Source of the DNA: Alcanivoracaceae bacterium
Lineage (GTDB): Bacteria; Pseudomonadota; Gammaproteobacteria; Xanthomonadales; Marinicellaceae
DNA: 64,000 nucleotides
Direction of reading: 5' to 3'
Assembly: GCA_016744455.1 (NCBI GenBank)
Contig: JADGEI010000001.1
Span: 552,971 to 616,970 of the forward strand
The position numbers and the translations under genes are program-made. Below are positions 28,310 through 37,814 of this stretch, in pieces; within the stretch, counting starts at the first letter, position 1; every line of letters begins with the position of its first letter. The notes beneath the pieces are model-generated. The model searched no databases. It saw only the letters and a list, made by a program, of their open reading frames with translations, and was not told the DNA's origin.

Positions 28310-28860
28310 TGAAGACCATTAAAACAAAACTTGATGGAGCCTTAGTATTTGAACCAAAAACATTTGCGGATGATAGAGGTTTTTTTATGGAAACATGGAA
28401 TTATCAACGATATAAGGAAGCTGGATTGGATGTTAAATTTATTCAGTCCAACTTATCAAAATCTGCACAAGGGGTTTTACGTGGCTTGCATTTTCAAAAC
28501 CCTAACCCTCAAGGAAAACTGGTGCAAATATTGACTGGAGAAGTCTTTGATGTTGCTGTTGATATTCGTGCAGGTTCGAAAACATTTGGGCAATGGCATG
28601 CTGAAATACTTACGGGTGATAATCATAAACAGTTTTATATCCCAGAAGGCTTTGCTCATGGTTTTTGTGTTTTATCTGAAACGGCAATATTTTCTTATAT
28701 GTGCACTAATTTATATGATGCGGAAGCTGATACTTCAATTGCTTGGAATGATCCGAAAATTGATATAGATTGGCCAATAAAAAACCCTGTGTTATCTGAC
28801 AAAGATAATAATGCTCTCACTCTTGACACAATTAACCACAATAGATTGCCACAACTATGA
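28309..28860 (+). CDS. rfbC: dTDP-4-dehydrorhamnose 3,5-epimerase
   Basis: 183 residues from the ATG at 28309. A TTG three bases upstream is possible but less likely. RmlC hallmarks are DDRGFFMETWN, FIQSNLSKSAQGVLRGLHFQ (active-site His), DVAVDIRAGSKTFG and IPEGFAHGFCVLSE. It is a cupin epimerase producing dTDP-4-keto-L-rhamnose. Its stop overlaps the rfbD start (ATGA), continuing the coupled arrangement of the operon. Confidence 0.96.
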   Translation: MKTIKTKLDGALVFEPKTFADDRGFFMETWNYQRYKEAGLDVKFIQSNLSKSAQGVLRGLHFQNPNPQGKLVQILTGEVFDVAVDIRAGSKTFGQWHAEILTGDNHKQFYIPEGFAHGFCVLSETAIFSYMCTNLYDAEADTSIAWNDPKIDIDWPIKNPVLSDKDNNALTLDTINHNRLPQL

Positions 28861-29753
28861 AAATTCTACTCACAGGTGCTAACGGTCAAATTGGTTATGA
28901 ATTATGGAGAACATTGCAATACATTGGAGAGGTAATCCCAACAACTAGATCTGGTATTGATGTTAACGGAATGCCAACGCTTGCATTAAATCTAAGTGAC
29001 TCAGAAGATATTGAAAAAAAATTAAATGCTATTCAACCTGATCTTATCTGTAATGCTGCAGCCTATACAGCTGTTGACACCGCGGAAGAAAATAAAGAAA
29101 TCGCAAAAACAATTAATACAGATGCCCCGGCATTATTAGCCAAATACTCAGTAATTAATGATACTATGTTAGTTCATTATTCAACAGACTATGTTTTTTC
29201 AGGTCAATCAGATAAACCGTGGCAGGAAAATGATACTACTGCTCCAACTGGGGTCTACGCAAAAACCAAATTATGGGGTGAGCAAGCCATATTGGATTCT
29301 GGGTGCCAACATATGATAATTCGGACTGCATGGGTCTATTCTTTAAGGGGTAACAATTTTTTAAAGACAATGCTCAATCTTGCGCAATCTCACAAAACAT
29401 TAAATGTAGTTGATGATCAAATAGGCTCGCCAACTTCAGCAAGCTCTATAGCTATGGCTACAACATTTGCGCTAAAAAACCCAATAAATGGTTTATACCA
29501 CTTAACATCATCAGGAAAAACATCGTGGTGTGGTTTTGCCAGAAGAATATTCTCTCAAGCAGGGCAATTGAACAGTATTAGTAACGTCCCAACTGTTAAT
29601 GCAATTACAACAGAACAATACCCAACACCTGCCGTTCGCCCGAGTTATTCTGTATTAAACTGTGAAAAATTTTCTACCACATTTGGAATCACATTACCAA
29701 ATTGGAAAACCTCACTTCATCTATGCATGCAAAATATTAGGAGACAAAATTGA
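28857..29753 (+). CDS. rfbD: dTDP-4-dehydrorhamnose reductase
   Basis: 298 residues. The Rossmann motif is LLTGANGQIGYELW, followed by NAAAYTAVDTAEE, STDYVFSGQ and the catalytic GVYAKTKLWGE (YxxxK). It reduces the keto sugar to dTDP-L-rhamnose, the final step of the pathway whose other three enzymes are encoded upstream. Its stop overlaps the TTG start of the next gene. Confidence 0.95.
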   Translation: MKILLTGANGQIGYELWRTLQYIGEVIPTTRSGIDVNGMPTLALNLSDSEDIEKKLNAIQPDLICNAAAYTAVDTAEENKEIAKTINTDAPALLAKYSVINDTMLVHYSTDYVFSGQSDKPWQENDTTAPTGVYAKTKLWGEQAILDSGCQHMIIRTAWVYSLRGNNFLKTMLNLAQSHKTLNVVDDQIGSPTSASSIAMATTFALKNPINGLYHLTSSGKTSWCGFARRIFSQAGQLNSISNVPTVNAITTEQYPTPAVRPSYSVLNCEKFSTTFGITLPNWKTSLHLCMQNIRRQN

Positions 29754-31186
29754 ACTTAATTCCGGTCATCTTATCAGGAGGAGCTGGCACGCGTTTGTGG
29801 CCAGTTTCACGACGAGCCTACCCGAAGCCATTTATGCAATTATCCGATGGTAGTACGCTTGCTGAACTTACTTTTAAACGCGCATTAGAAGTCTCTGATG
29901 GTGGTACTGTTATGACTATTACCTCAAGAGACTATTATTTTATTTGCCGTGATATTTATGCGAAAGCCGCCAAGAGCGAGCTGCACAAACAAATATTTAT
30001 GTTGGAGCCTATGGGGCGAAATACAGCTCCTGCCATTGCGTTGGCAGCCTTTGAAGTACAGCAACGTTTTGGTGATGATGCAGTGATGTTAGTCATGCCA
30101 TCAGATCACCTCATTCAAAATAAAAAAGCTTTTAAAAGTGCCGTTGAAACAGGCACAAAGTTAGCGCAAAAAGGATATATTGCCACTTTTGGTATATACC
30201 CTACTTCACCTGAAACTGGCTATGGTTACATTAAAGCAGGTAACCCAATCAGTGGGTTTGAAGCAGCTGTAATTGATGAGTTTAAAGAAAAACCAGATTT
30301 GCAAACAGCCAAACAATACCTTGAATCTGGCAAATATTCGTGGAATTCGGGAATGTTTTGCCTAAAAGCCAGTCATTTGCTTAAGGAGATGAAAACAATT
30401 TCTCCTGATGTTTATCAAGCCGCATTAAATTGTTTTCAAACCAAAAACATGCAAAATTCTGCAATTGAATTTAATACCAAAGTTTTTGCAAAAATGCCCA
30501 ATATATCCATAGATTATGCCGTTATGGAAAAAGCTCAAAAAAGAGCAGTTATAGATAGCCGATTTGATTGGAATGATATTGGATCATGGAATTCTATGGC
30601 AGAATTACTCGAAAGCGATGCCAAAGGTAACCGTATTGAAGGTAAAGCGATAACTGTTGATTCAACTAACTGTTATATAAGAGGCGGTGACCGTATTGTG
30701 GCTACAGTTGGTGTTGATAATTTAATGGTAGTTGATACCAAAGATGCCGTATTGATTGCTCACAGAGATAAGTCTCAAGGTGTTAAAGATGTCGTGCAAT
30801 TTCTTAAATCAAACAACCATGAGGCTGCAGTATATCATCAAACAGTTCATCGACCGTGGGGAAGTTATACGGTTCTTGAAGATGCTATAGATTGCAAAGT
30901 TAAACGATTAATCGTTAAACCAGGGCAAATTCTCTCTTTGCAAAAACATCAACGTCGTTCAGAACATTGGACCATGGTACATGGTACGGCAAAAGTCGTT
31001 AATGGTGACGAAGAATTCCTCTTGGAAAAAAATCAATCTACGTATATTCCTGTTGATACAATTCATCGCCTTGAAAATCCAACTGATAAAGATATTGCTC
31101 TAATTGAGGTGCAATGTGGAGATTATTTTGGTGAAGATGATATAGAACGATTAGAAGACATCTATGGGAGATTAAATGATGACTAA
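29750..31186 (+). CDS. manC: Mannose-1-phosphate guanylyltransferase / mannose-6-phosphate isomerase
   Basis: 478 residues, the usual size of the bifunctional enzyme. The start is an uncommon TTG overlapping the rfbD stop (TTGA) with AGGAGA well placed upstream. The N-terminal pyrophosphorylase has VILSGGAGTRLWPVSR and the FKEKPD segment. The C-terminal type II isomerase cupin has LQKHQRRSEHWTMVHGTA and STYIPVDTIHRLENP. Together the two activities supply GDP-mannose from mannose-6-phosphate via mannose-1-phosphate. No phosphomannomutase or GDP-mannose-modifying enzyme follows in this operon, so those steps must be encoded elsewhere. Confidence 0.94.
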   Translation: MNLIPVILSGGAGTRLWPVSRRAYPKPFMQLSDGSTLAELTFKRALEVSDGGTVMTITSRDYYFICRDIYAKAAKSELHKQIFMLEPMGRNTAPAIALAAFEVQQRFGDDAVMLVMPSDHLIQNKKAFKSAVETGTKLAQKGYIATFGIYPTSPETGYGYIKAGNPISGFEAAVIDEFKEKPDLQTAKQYLESGKYSWNSGMFCLKASHLLKEMKTISPDVYQAALNCFQTKNMQNSAIEFNTKVFAKMPNISIDYAVMEKAQKRAVIDSRFDWNDIGSWNSMAELLESDAKGNRIEGKAITVDSTNCYIRGGDRIVATVGVDNLMVVDTKDAVLIAHRDKSQGVKDVVQFLKSNNHEAAVYHQTVHRPWGSYTVLEDAIDCKVKRLIVKPGQILSLQKHQRRSEHWTMVHGTAKVVNGDEEFLLEKNQSTYIPVDTIHRLENPTDKDIALIEVQCGDYFGEDDIERLEDIYGRLNDD

Positions 31187-31970
31187 TCATGTGATAGATG
31201 ACAAGTTTTTAAACAATTGCATCTTAACAGCAAAAAGAGCTGCCAAATCGGCAGAGCAAATAATAAAACGCTATTACAAATGTTCACCCGACACTCAAAT
31301 CAAAGATGATTTAACTCCTGTCACGCAAGCAGATATAGAATGTGAGAATGTTATACAACAGGTTCTTGCAGCACAATTTCCTGAGTTTGGTTTTTATGGT
31401 GAAGAAACAGGTAGATCTAATTCTGACTCTGATTTTGTTTGGTTAGTAGACCCCATTGATGGAACTAAAAGTTTTGTTAGAGAGTATCATTTTTTTTCTA
31501 CTCAAATTGCTTTAATGTATAAAGGTAAAATTATTATGGGCTTATCTCATGCCCCTTTATTTAACGAAACGGCTTGGGCTGCAAAAAACATGGGGGCATA
31601 TATAGATGACGTTCCACTAAAAGTTAGTGAATATTCAACACCTGAAGAAAGTTGTTACTCTACAGGAAATTTAAAAAGTTATGCACAGTGCCCTGAAAAC
31701 TGGGAAAAACTAAGAAAAGTCATGTCACTCTGTCATAAAACCAGAGGTTATGGGGACTTTTATCATTACCATTTGTTAGCGGCAGGAAAATTAGAATTAG
31801 TTATTGAATCTGACCTTAATATTTTAGATATTGCTGCACTTTCTATCATCGTTAAAGAGGCAGGTGGTATTATGACCGATTTAAAAGGCTTAGATATAAA
31901 TCTAGAAACACAATCAATATTGGCAGGGAATGTTAAATCTTATCAACGAGCTTTCAAGTTATTATCATGA
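31176..31970 (+). CDS. Inositol monophosphatase family phosphatase
   Basis: 264 residues. The Li-sensitive phosphatase metal sites are visible: YGEETG (Glu of the first motif), WLVDPIDGTKSFV (DPIDGT) and LDIAALSIIVKEAGG. The family dephosphorylates inositol phosphates, PAP/PAPS or histidinol phosphate, and the substrate cannot be fixed here. The gene overlaps manC by 11 nt and its stop overlaps cysQ (ATGA). Two related phosphatases in tandem is unusual and suggests division of labour rather than a simple duplication, since their sequences differ considerably. Confidence 0.85.
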   Translation: MMTNHVIDDKFLNNCILTAKRAAKSAEQIIKRYYKCSPDTQIKDDLTPVTQADIECENVIQQVLAAQFPEFGFYGEETGRSNSDSDFVWLVDPIDGTKSFVREYHFFSTQIALMYKGKIIMGLSHAPLFNETAWAAKNMGAYIDDVPLKVSEYSTPEESCYSTGNLKSYAQCPENWEKLRKVMSLCHKTRGYGDFYHYHLLAAGKLELVIESDLNILDIAALSIIVKEAGGIMTDLKGLDINLETQSILAGNVKSYQRAFKLLS

Positions 31971-32749
31971 TTGACCTACTTAATCGTATTGAACGAATTG
32001 CCATAAATGCAGGTAATGCAATTATGGAAATATACCAGAGTGCTGATTTTGGTGTTGAGATCAAATCAGATGACTCTCCATTAACTAAAGCAGATTTAGC
32101 TGCACACAATATTATTGTTGAAGGATTAAAAAAAACGACAAAAGATATTCCAATTTTGTCTGAAGAATCCACAGACATTTCGTTTGAAACTCGGAAAAAA
32201 TGGAAAAAATATTGGTTGGTAGATCCTTTGGATGGCACTAAAGAATTTATCAAACGAAATGGTGAATTTACTGTAAATATAGCACTAATTGAAAATGGAA
32301 ATTCCATACTGTCAGTTGTTTATGTGCCAGTTCAAGAAATATCCTATACTGCTGCTAAAGGATATGGAGCATTTAAGAAAACAAAAAATGAAAGAGTAAA
32401 AATTAGCGTTCACAAACCAGCCCGAAATACACCAATTGTTGTTGGATCTCGTTCACACTTATCAGAAGATGTACAAAACTATTTAAGTGCATTAGGTGAA
32501 CATGAGATGATTTCTATGGGCAGTTCATTAAAATTTTGCTTAGTAGCCGAAGGCAAAGCGGATCTATACCCCAGACTTGGGTTAACTTCCGAATGGGACA
32601 CAGCTGCAGCCCAGTGCATTGTAGAACAAGCAGGAGGAGCAGTAGTTACTTTGGAGAATTGTACATTAATATACAATACTAAAGATAGTTTACTTAATCC
32701 TTATTTTATGGTGTATGGAGATGCTAATAAAGAATGGATCAATCTTTAA
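31967..32749 (+). CDS. cysQ: 3'(2'),5'-bisphosphate nucleotidase
   Basis: 260 residues of the inositol monophosphatase superfamily. CysQ-type features are LSEEST, KYWLVDPLDGTKEFIKRN (the DPLDGTKEF form) and the C-terminal TSEWDTAAAQCIVEQAGG. It converts PAP to AMP, removing the by-product of PAPS-dependent reactions such as sulfate assimilation or sulfotransfer. Its place in a nucleotide-sugar operon raises the possibility that the surface polymer is sulfated. That is inference, since no sulfotransferase gene is in view. Confidence 0.9.
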   Translation: MIDLLNRIERIAINAGNAIMEIYQSADFGVEIKSDDSPLTKADLAAHNIIVEGLKKTTKDIPILSEESTDISFETRKKWKKYWLVDPLDGTKEFIKRNGEFTVNIALIENGNSILSVVYVPVQEISYTAAKGYGAFKKTKNERVKISVHKPARNTPIVVGSRSHLSEDVQNYLSALGEHEMISMGSSLKFCLVAEGKADLYPRLGLTSEWDTAAAQCIVEQAGGAVVTLENCTLIYNTKDSLLNPYFMVYGDANKEWINL

Positions 32750-33460
32750 ATGGATTGTTCCAAAATTAGGCACACCTTTTTAACGCTATTTTTTGCATTC
32801 ATTCTATGTTCTTGCCAAGATAAAAAACCGACTATTAATATAGCTGTTGCAAGTAATTTTGAGAGCACCTTAAAACTTATCGTAGGAAATTTCAAGAGTC
32901 AAAATAAGGCTGTTGATATTAATATTATTTCATCTTCATCAGGTGTTTTAGCTAATCAAATACTAAATGACGCACCTTATGATTTATTTATGTCTGCCGA
33001 TAAATTAAAGCCAGAAATAATTTATTCTAAATTAAATTTGAAAATCAAACCTCAAGAATACGCTATCGGCAAATTGGCTTTGTGGATCCCCAATAGTTCT
33101 GGCCAACAATGTATTCAAAAATTACATACACTTAAAACTCTAGCGATAGCGAATCCCAAAATTGCGCCTTATGGTAAGGTTGCACAAACTATTTTAGATC
33201 ACAACAATATTAAAATTGAAAAACATATCCAAACATCAAACGCAACACAAGCCTTTATCTATATAAAAGACAAGTTAACTGAAGGCGGGTTTGCCCCCTA
33301 TTCTCTAGTAAAAGGTCAAGAAAATGGCTGCATCGAGATTTTTGAAGATAAAGAATTAAGTCAATACATGTTGTTGTTAGACCCAATCGCTGCTGATCTA
33401 TATGATTATATCCTTACAGATAAAGTGAGGAAGCTTATAAAAACATCTGGGTACCAATAA
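32750..33460 (+). CDS. ModA-like oxyanion-binding lipoprotein
   Basis: 236 residues. A lipobox (FILCSC) gives a lipid-anchored periplasmic protein. The fold is that of the molybdate-binding protein ModA: INIAVASNFESTLKLI, ISSSSGVLANQI, APYDLFMSADKLKPE, YAIGKLALWIP, IANPKIAPYGKVAQ. These are family hallmarks, with Ser residues that contact molybdate or tungstate. The ATG directly follows the cysQ stop with no gap. No modB or modC genes follow; a terminator does. Binding of another oxyanion, such as sulfate, is an open alternative. Confidence 0.82.
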   Translation: MDCSKIRHTFLTLFFAFILCSCQDKKPTINIAVASNFESTLKLIVGNFKSQNKAVDINIISSSSGVLANQILNDAPYDLFMSADKLKPEIIYSKLNLKIKPQEYAIGKLALWIPNSSGQQCIQKLHTLKTLAIANPKIAPYGKVAQTILDHNNIKIEKHIQTSNATQAFIYIKDKLTEGGFAPYSLVKGQENGCIEIFEDKELSQYMLLLDPIAADLYDYILTDKVRKLIKTSGYQ

Positions 33461-33463
33461 AAA

Positions 33464-33490
33464 AAGACCTGAAAAATCATATCAGGCCTT
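33464..33490. terminator. Bidirectional terminator between modA-like gene and hppA
   Basis: Stem AAGACCTGA / TCAGGCCTT (one mismatch) with A-rich sequence on the left and TTTT on the right, so it can serve both converging transcripts. Confidence 0.8.
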
Positions 33491-33517
33491 TTAAAATCAT
33501 GTTTATCCTTAAAACTA

Positions 33518-35560
33518 TTAGCCAAATATACCGTTAGGCATTTTTGCTAATAGAGGTGCAATAACTAATGATACAATTGCCATTACATTTATCAAGATAT
33601 TCATTGCTGGACCAGATGTATCTTTAAACGGGTCACCTACAGTATCACCTACAACAACTGCAGCGTGAGTATCGGTACCTTTGCCACCGAAGTTGCCTTT
33701 TTCTACATACTTTTTAGCGTTATCCCAAGCTCCACCTGCATTTGCCATCATTAATGCCATCAACACACAGGTTATCAAAGCACCACCAAGCATTCCACCA
33801 AGTGCAGCAGCTCCTAATGCAAAGCCAATAACAACTGGAGAAATAACAGCTAATAAACCTGGTGGTATCATTCGTTTTAAGGCTGCAGTTGTGGCTATAT
33901 CAACACATTTATTACTGTCAGGTTTTGCAGTACCTTCCATTAAACCTGGAATATCTTTAAACTGACGGCGAATTTCTTTAATTAAATCAAAGGCCGCATC
34001 ACCTACTGCACGCATTGTCATGGCAGATACCAAGAATGGAAATATACCACCAAGAAACATCCCCATCAATACTTTTGGATTACCAATATCTAATGAAAAA
34101 TTAGGAACGCTAAATGAAATTGTTTCTATAAATGCCGCAATTAAAGCAAGAGCAGCAAGCCCAGCTGCTCCGATAGCGAATCCTTTTCCGATAGCTGCAG
34201 TTGTATTACCAACTTCATCTAAACCATCTGTAATTTCACGCGTTTTTTCACCAAGGCCTGCCATTTCTGCAATACCACCAGCATTATCAGCTACAGGTCC
34301 ATAGGCATCAATTGCCATCGTAATACCAACAGTGGCGAGCATTCCTACAGCAGCAATACCCACACCATAAATACCAGCACCTTCAGGTAATAATACCGAT
34401 GTTAACATAATAATTCCTGCAAGAGTAATAACTGGAACAACAACAGATTCCATGCCTAAAGCCAATCCAGAGATCATGACAGTTGCAGGGCCTGTTTCAC
34501 CACTTTTTGCTAAAGTACGTACAGGTTTGCCACCAGTATAATATTCTGTTACTAAACCAATTATAATACCGCCAACAGCACCAGCAACTACACACCACCA
34601 TACAGCAGTTGAGATACCAAGTTTATGCATAAGCACATAAGCTGCCATTACAAATAACAATGCCGCACCAATTGTACCCATTCTTAAAGCTACATCAGCA
34701 GCTTTATTTGAAAACATTTTTACAATAAAGATACCAAGAATTGAACAGACAAGACCTACAGAAGCTAAAGCTAATGGTAAAAACATTAAGTCGCTTTGCG
34801 AACCACCCATAATTGAAATTGTAGCAGGTAACATGGTTGATGCAATCGCAATACATGCAATCATAGAACCACAATAGGATTCAAATATATCAGATCCCAT
34901 TCCGGCAACATCGCCAACATTATCACCAACATTATCAGCGATTACACCTGGGTTACGTGGGTCATCTTCAGGAATTCCAGCTTCAATTTTGCCGACTAAA
35001 TCGGCTCCAACATCTGCTGATTTTGTGAATATACCACCACCAACACGTGAGAATAATGCAACAGTAGATGCACCCATTCCAAATCCATGAATGGCATGTA
35101 CATGTTCAGTTCCTCCAAAAAAATAATAGAGTGAGCCTAATCCAATAAGGCCCATTGCAGCAACTGTTAGCCCCATGATGGAGCCACCATAAAAGGCTAC
35201 AGATAAAGCAGCTGCAGACCCTTTTTCATTGGCTGCAACAGTTGTACGCACATTGGCTTTTGTTGCTGAAAACATACCAAAATACCCAGCAATACCTGAA
35301 CATGCGGCACCTGTCAAAAAGGCGACAGGGGTGTACCATGTACCAAAACCTACATAAAGTGCAATAAATAACACGACAACAAATCCAATGAGGATCGTGT
35401 ACTCTCTTTTCATAAACACCATTGCACCGTTATGAATATCATCGGCAATTTCTTTAACTTTGCCACTACCTGATGGCATTTTGGAAAGCATGGCAAAAAT
35501 TAGTAATGCTATTACTATTCCTGCAACTCCCAGAACTATTGGAATAAGTTCTAAACTCAT
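33518..35560 (-). CDS. hppA: Membrane-bound pyrophosphatase ion pump
   Basis: 680 residues with about sixteen membrane segments. It hydrolyses pyrophosphate and pumps H+ or Na+ across the inner membrane. Conserved substrate-site segments include GGGIFTKSADVGADLVGK, DDPRNPGVIADNVGDNVGD and DNAGGIAEMAGL. GNTTAAIGKGFAIG has Ala rather than Lys at the position that sets potassium dependence, so it belongs to the K+-dependent group. K+-dependent enzymes include both Na+ and H+ pumps, and the transported ion is not decided here. It is monocistronic. Confidence 0.95.
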   Translation of the reverse strand: MSLELIPIVLGVAGIVIALLIFAMLSKMPSGSGKVKEIADDIHNGAMVFMKREYTILIGFVVVLFIALYVGFGTWYTPVAFLTGAACSGIAGYFGMFSATKANVRTTVAANEKGSAAALSVAFYGGSIMGLTVAAMGLIGLGSLYYFFGGTEHVHAIHGFGMGASTVALFSRVGGGIFTKSADVGADLVGKIEAGIPEDDPRNPGVIADNVGDNVGDVAGMGSDIFESYCGSMIACIAIASTMLPATISIMGGSQSDLMFLPLALASVGLVCSILGIFIVKMFSNKAADVALRMGTIGAALLFVMAAYVLMHKLGISTAVWWCVVAGAVGGIIIGLVTEYYTGGKPVRTLAKSGETGPATVMISGLALGMESVVVPVITLAGIIMLTSVLLPEGAGIYGVGIAAVGMLATVGITMAIDAYGPVADNAGGIAEMAGLGEKTREITDGLDEVGNTTAAIGKGFAIGAAGLAALALIAAFIETISFSVPNFSLDIGNPKVLMGMFLGGIFPFLVSAMTMRAVGDAAFDLIKEIRRQFKDIPGLMEGTAKPDSNKCVDIATTAALKRMIPPGLLAVISPVVIGFALGAAALGGMLGGALITCVLMALMMANAGGAWDNAKKYVEKGNFGGKGTDTHAAVVVGDTVGDPFKDTSGPAMNILINVMAIVSLVIAPLLAKMPNGIFG

Positions 35561-35712
35561 AATTTTACTCTCTTTTTAAATTGATTAATTGAGGATTTAT
35601 AGGGAAAATTGATTTTCACTATAAATTTCAGCGTATTATTGTATGTGTTTAGAGCTATAATTACAATTGAAAATTTAAGCATCTATATCCTATTGAATAA
35701 GTAACTCTAAGA

Positions 35713-37383
35713 TTATTCACTACAATTTGAATATTCTATTGCAGCTTGAATAAGGCTTTGGCTTGTGTTTTTAAAAATACCAGATTTAATTTGTCGCTGA
35801 ATTGCAAAACAATCAGAGAAATATTGTCCTAGCTTTCTTTTAAATGCAAATGAAAATGCAGTACTTGATGTTGATGTTCCGCTTTGTTCCTTAGGTTTCT
35901 GAAATATAATATCATCATTATAACGATATAATGAAACTTTATCGGAACTATAAAGTTCTTCTGCTAATCCCGTGACCAAAATCCCATTAGTCACTTTACC
36001 AGTATTCACTTTATTAGCATTTAATTCTTTTTGCGAGTAAAAAATTATCCTTTGTAATCTACTCTCTTCAAGTTGTATAGACTCAATAGCCGAAGAATAA
36101 AAACTTTTTAATTCAATTTCATTAGAACTATTTAAGAATTTAAGATTAATTGTGGTCGAATTTTGTAATTGATTAAGAGCATCGCTATCATTTAGGTTGA
36201 GCTCTATCTTACCTTCTGTCGAAACCTGATCAATTGTTATTATTTCTGCATCCAGATAAATGTAATTTTCTGAAGGACTTTGTAATTGGTTTTCTTGAGG
36301 TTTTTCAACGTGTTGATTGATTGATGGCGTGAATTGTTGCTCTGTATTAACATCTAAGATTACAGAGTTATTTACTAAATCTAATTCAATTGGAAAATGA
36401 CGACTATTTACTTGATTTATTGCAAATAGGCCCTTTAATTTGTTAATGGCTTTTATGTTACGTTTACTTTGCCCTTCGTGGTAATCATTTTCTATGACTT
36501 TTTCGTAGTAATAAATAGATTTATCCAAATCATCTAAATAATAGTAGATTTTTGCTAGATTATAATAACTAGCATAACGCATCTTAATATGTGATTTTTT
36601 GCCTCCTTGATAATTCCCAGGTATGTGTTCTAAGAAGCTAATAAAATACCTGAGTTCATTTTCTATGCCTTCAATACTATCAAAAGGAGTCATTTGATTA
36701 AATAGTTTTTGGCTTAATGAAAAGTGCCTTTTGTAATCTTTATACTCTGGATAGGTTCTAGAATCTAAAATCAACAAATAATCCGTATCTTTTATCACTT
36801 TATAGCCATGAAGTTTGTTCAATTTAGTATTTACATTTTTTACTGTCGATATTACAAATTCACGAAACAGGGTATAAATTGTCTCTTGTGTTGCTAAGTA
36901 ATTTTCCGCATCATAAGTTGAGTATAATTCTTCACCATTATGAGAGTTTCTTTTAGAACCAAAATCAAAAGTCTTAGTTTTTCCATTTGTGTAATACACA
37001 ACTACAGTTGCAGAAGTACTGTAGTTGATCTCAGGAATATAATAATGTTCTAATTGAGTATCGCCCTCTTGGTTTTTGATTTTTCTTGATTTTGACTCGA
37101 CATTTGTATTTGTTATCAAAATATCATCAAATTGAAAATTAATATGAACAGTAGCATTGTCTTGTAAAGGTTGAAACCCTTGAATATGTAAGTTTTCTTG
37201 TACAATCAGCTGAATATCATTAAGATCATGCTTTGAATCAAAATCATAACTATAATTTCTGTTTCTTTCATAAACAATAGGTTCACTTGGCAAACTTAAA
37301 TAGGCTATGTTGAAATTTTCCCTGTCAATATCTAATGCCAGAACATTAACGCTTATAACTAACAATAAAATTTTGATTTTCAA
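35713..37383 (-). CDS. Exported protein of unknown function with TPR-like segment
   Basis: 556 residues, not recognised. It has a short signal peptide (MKIKILLLVISVNVLA). The first 190 residues are mixed beta with motifs such as TVHINFQFDDILITNT and ATVVVYYTNGKTKTFDFG, recalling DUF4136-like or lipoprotein-type domains, but that is tentative. A TPR-like helical stretch (YYNLAKIYYYLDDLDKSIYYYEKVIEN) lies at about residues 270-300. The C-terminal third is beta-rich and ends with a Ser/Thr-rich loop. It is single-gene, with no obvious functional neighbours. Confidence 0.6.
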   Translation of the reverse strand: MKIKILLLVISVNVLALDIDRENFNIAYLSLPSEPIVYERNRNYSYDFDSKHDLNDIQLIVQENLHIQGFQPLQDNATVHINFQFDDILITNTNVESKSRKIKNQEGDTQLEHYYIPEINYSTSATVVVYYTNGKTKTFDFGSKRNSHNGEELYSTYDAENYLATQETIYTLFREFVISTVKNVNTKLNKLHGYKVIKDTDYLLILDSRTYPEYKDYKRHFSLSQKLFNQMTPFDSIEGIENELRYFISFLEHIPGNYQGGKKSHIKMRYASYYNLAKIYYYLDDLDKSIYYYEKVIENDYHEGQSKRNIKAINKLKGLFAINQVNSRHFPIELDLVNNSVILDVNTEQQFTPSINQHVEKPQENQLQSPSENYIYLDAEIITIDQVSTEGKIELNLNDSDALNQLQNSTTINLKFLNSSNEIELKSFYSSAIESIQLEESRLQRIIFYSQKELNANKVNTGKVTNGILVTGLAEELYSSDKVSLYRYNDDIIFQKPKEQSGTSTSSTAFSFAFKRKLGQYFSDCFAIQRQIKSGIFKNTSQSLIQAAIEYSNCSE

Positions 37384-37635
37384 AATGATTTCTCCGAATA
37401 ATTGAAAAGATAATAACAGAGAGCTTTGAATAATTCATGTGAGGCGGTAAAAAGTTGTAAAAACCTCCATTTTTATACCCATGATTTTAATCTTATTAGT
37501 TAAACCCAGATACCTTTGATAGCTATAAGGTACATAACCCCGTAGCAAAATTAAAGCAAATCAAAATAAGTCATAGCTATAAATAATTAGATTGATAGAA
37601 ATACAATTGTGGATTTAATGAGTTTAGTTTGAAAA

Positions 37636-37710
37636 TGGTGGGCTCGGGCAGGATCGAACTGCCGACCCCCTCGATGTCAACGAGGTGCTCTCCCCCTGAG
37701 CTACGAGCCC
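37636..37710 (-). tRNA. tRNA-Val (anticodon GAC)
   Basis: A 75-nt cloverleaf including an encoded CCA. The acceptor stem GGGCTCG/CGAGCCC is perfect with discriminator A. The anticodon arm is CCTCG-TTGACAT-CGAGG, giving GAC, and the T arm carries GTTCGATCC. It decodes valine GUC/GUU codons. It stands alone, with no adjacent tRNA. Confidence 0.95.
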
Positions 37711-37750
37711 TTATATTCAATTAAAAATTGATTATGGATTTGTAAATAAA

Positions 37751-37780
37751 AACCTCAAAACCTAGGGTCGTTTTGAGGTT
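37751..37780 (-). terminator. Rho-independent terminator of the PDZ protein operon
   Basis: Stem AACCTCAAAAC / GTTTTGAGGTT followed on the minus strand by TTTTTATTT, 35 nt after the stop codon at 37815. Confidence 0.85.
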
Positions 37781-37814
37781 GGGTATATTATCTTTTGCAA
37801 GAATTTATTTCAAG

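Noticed and set aside
33681..34304. Two plus-strand open frames of 94 codons opposite hppA
   Set aside because: They are antisense shadows of a strongly conserved pyrophosphatase gene; composition is low complexity (Ala, Pro, Ile rich).
37636..37710. tRNA-Val as an integration site for a genomic island
   Set aside because: No integrase gene and no direct repeat of the tRNA 3' end was seen nearby.
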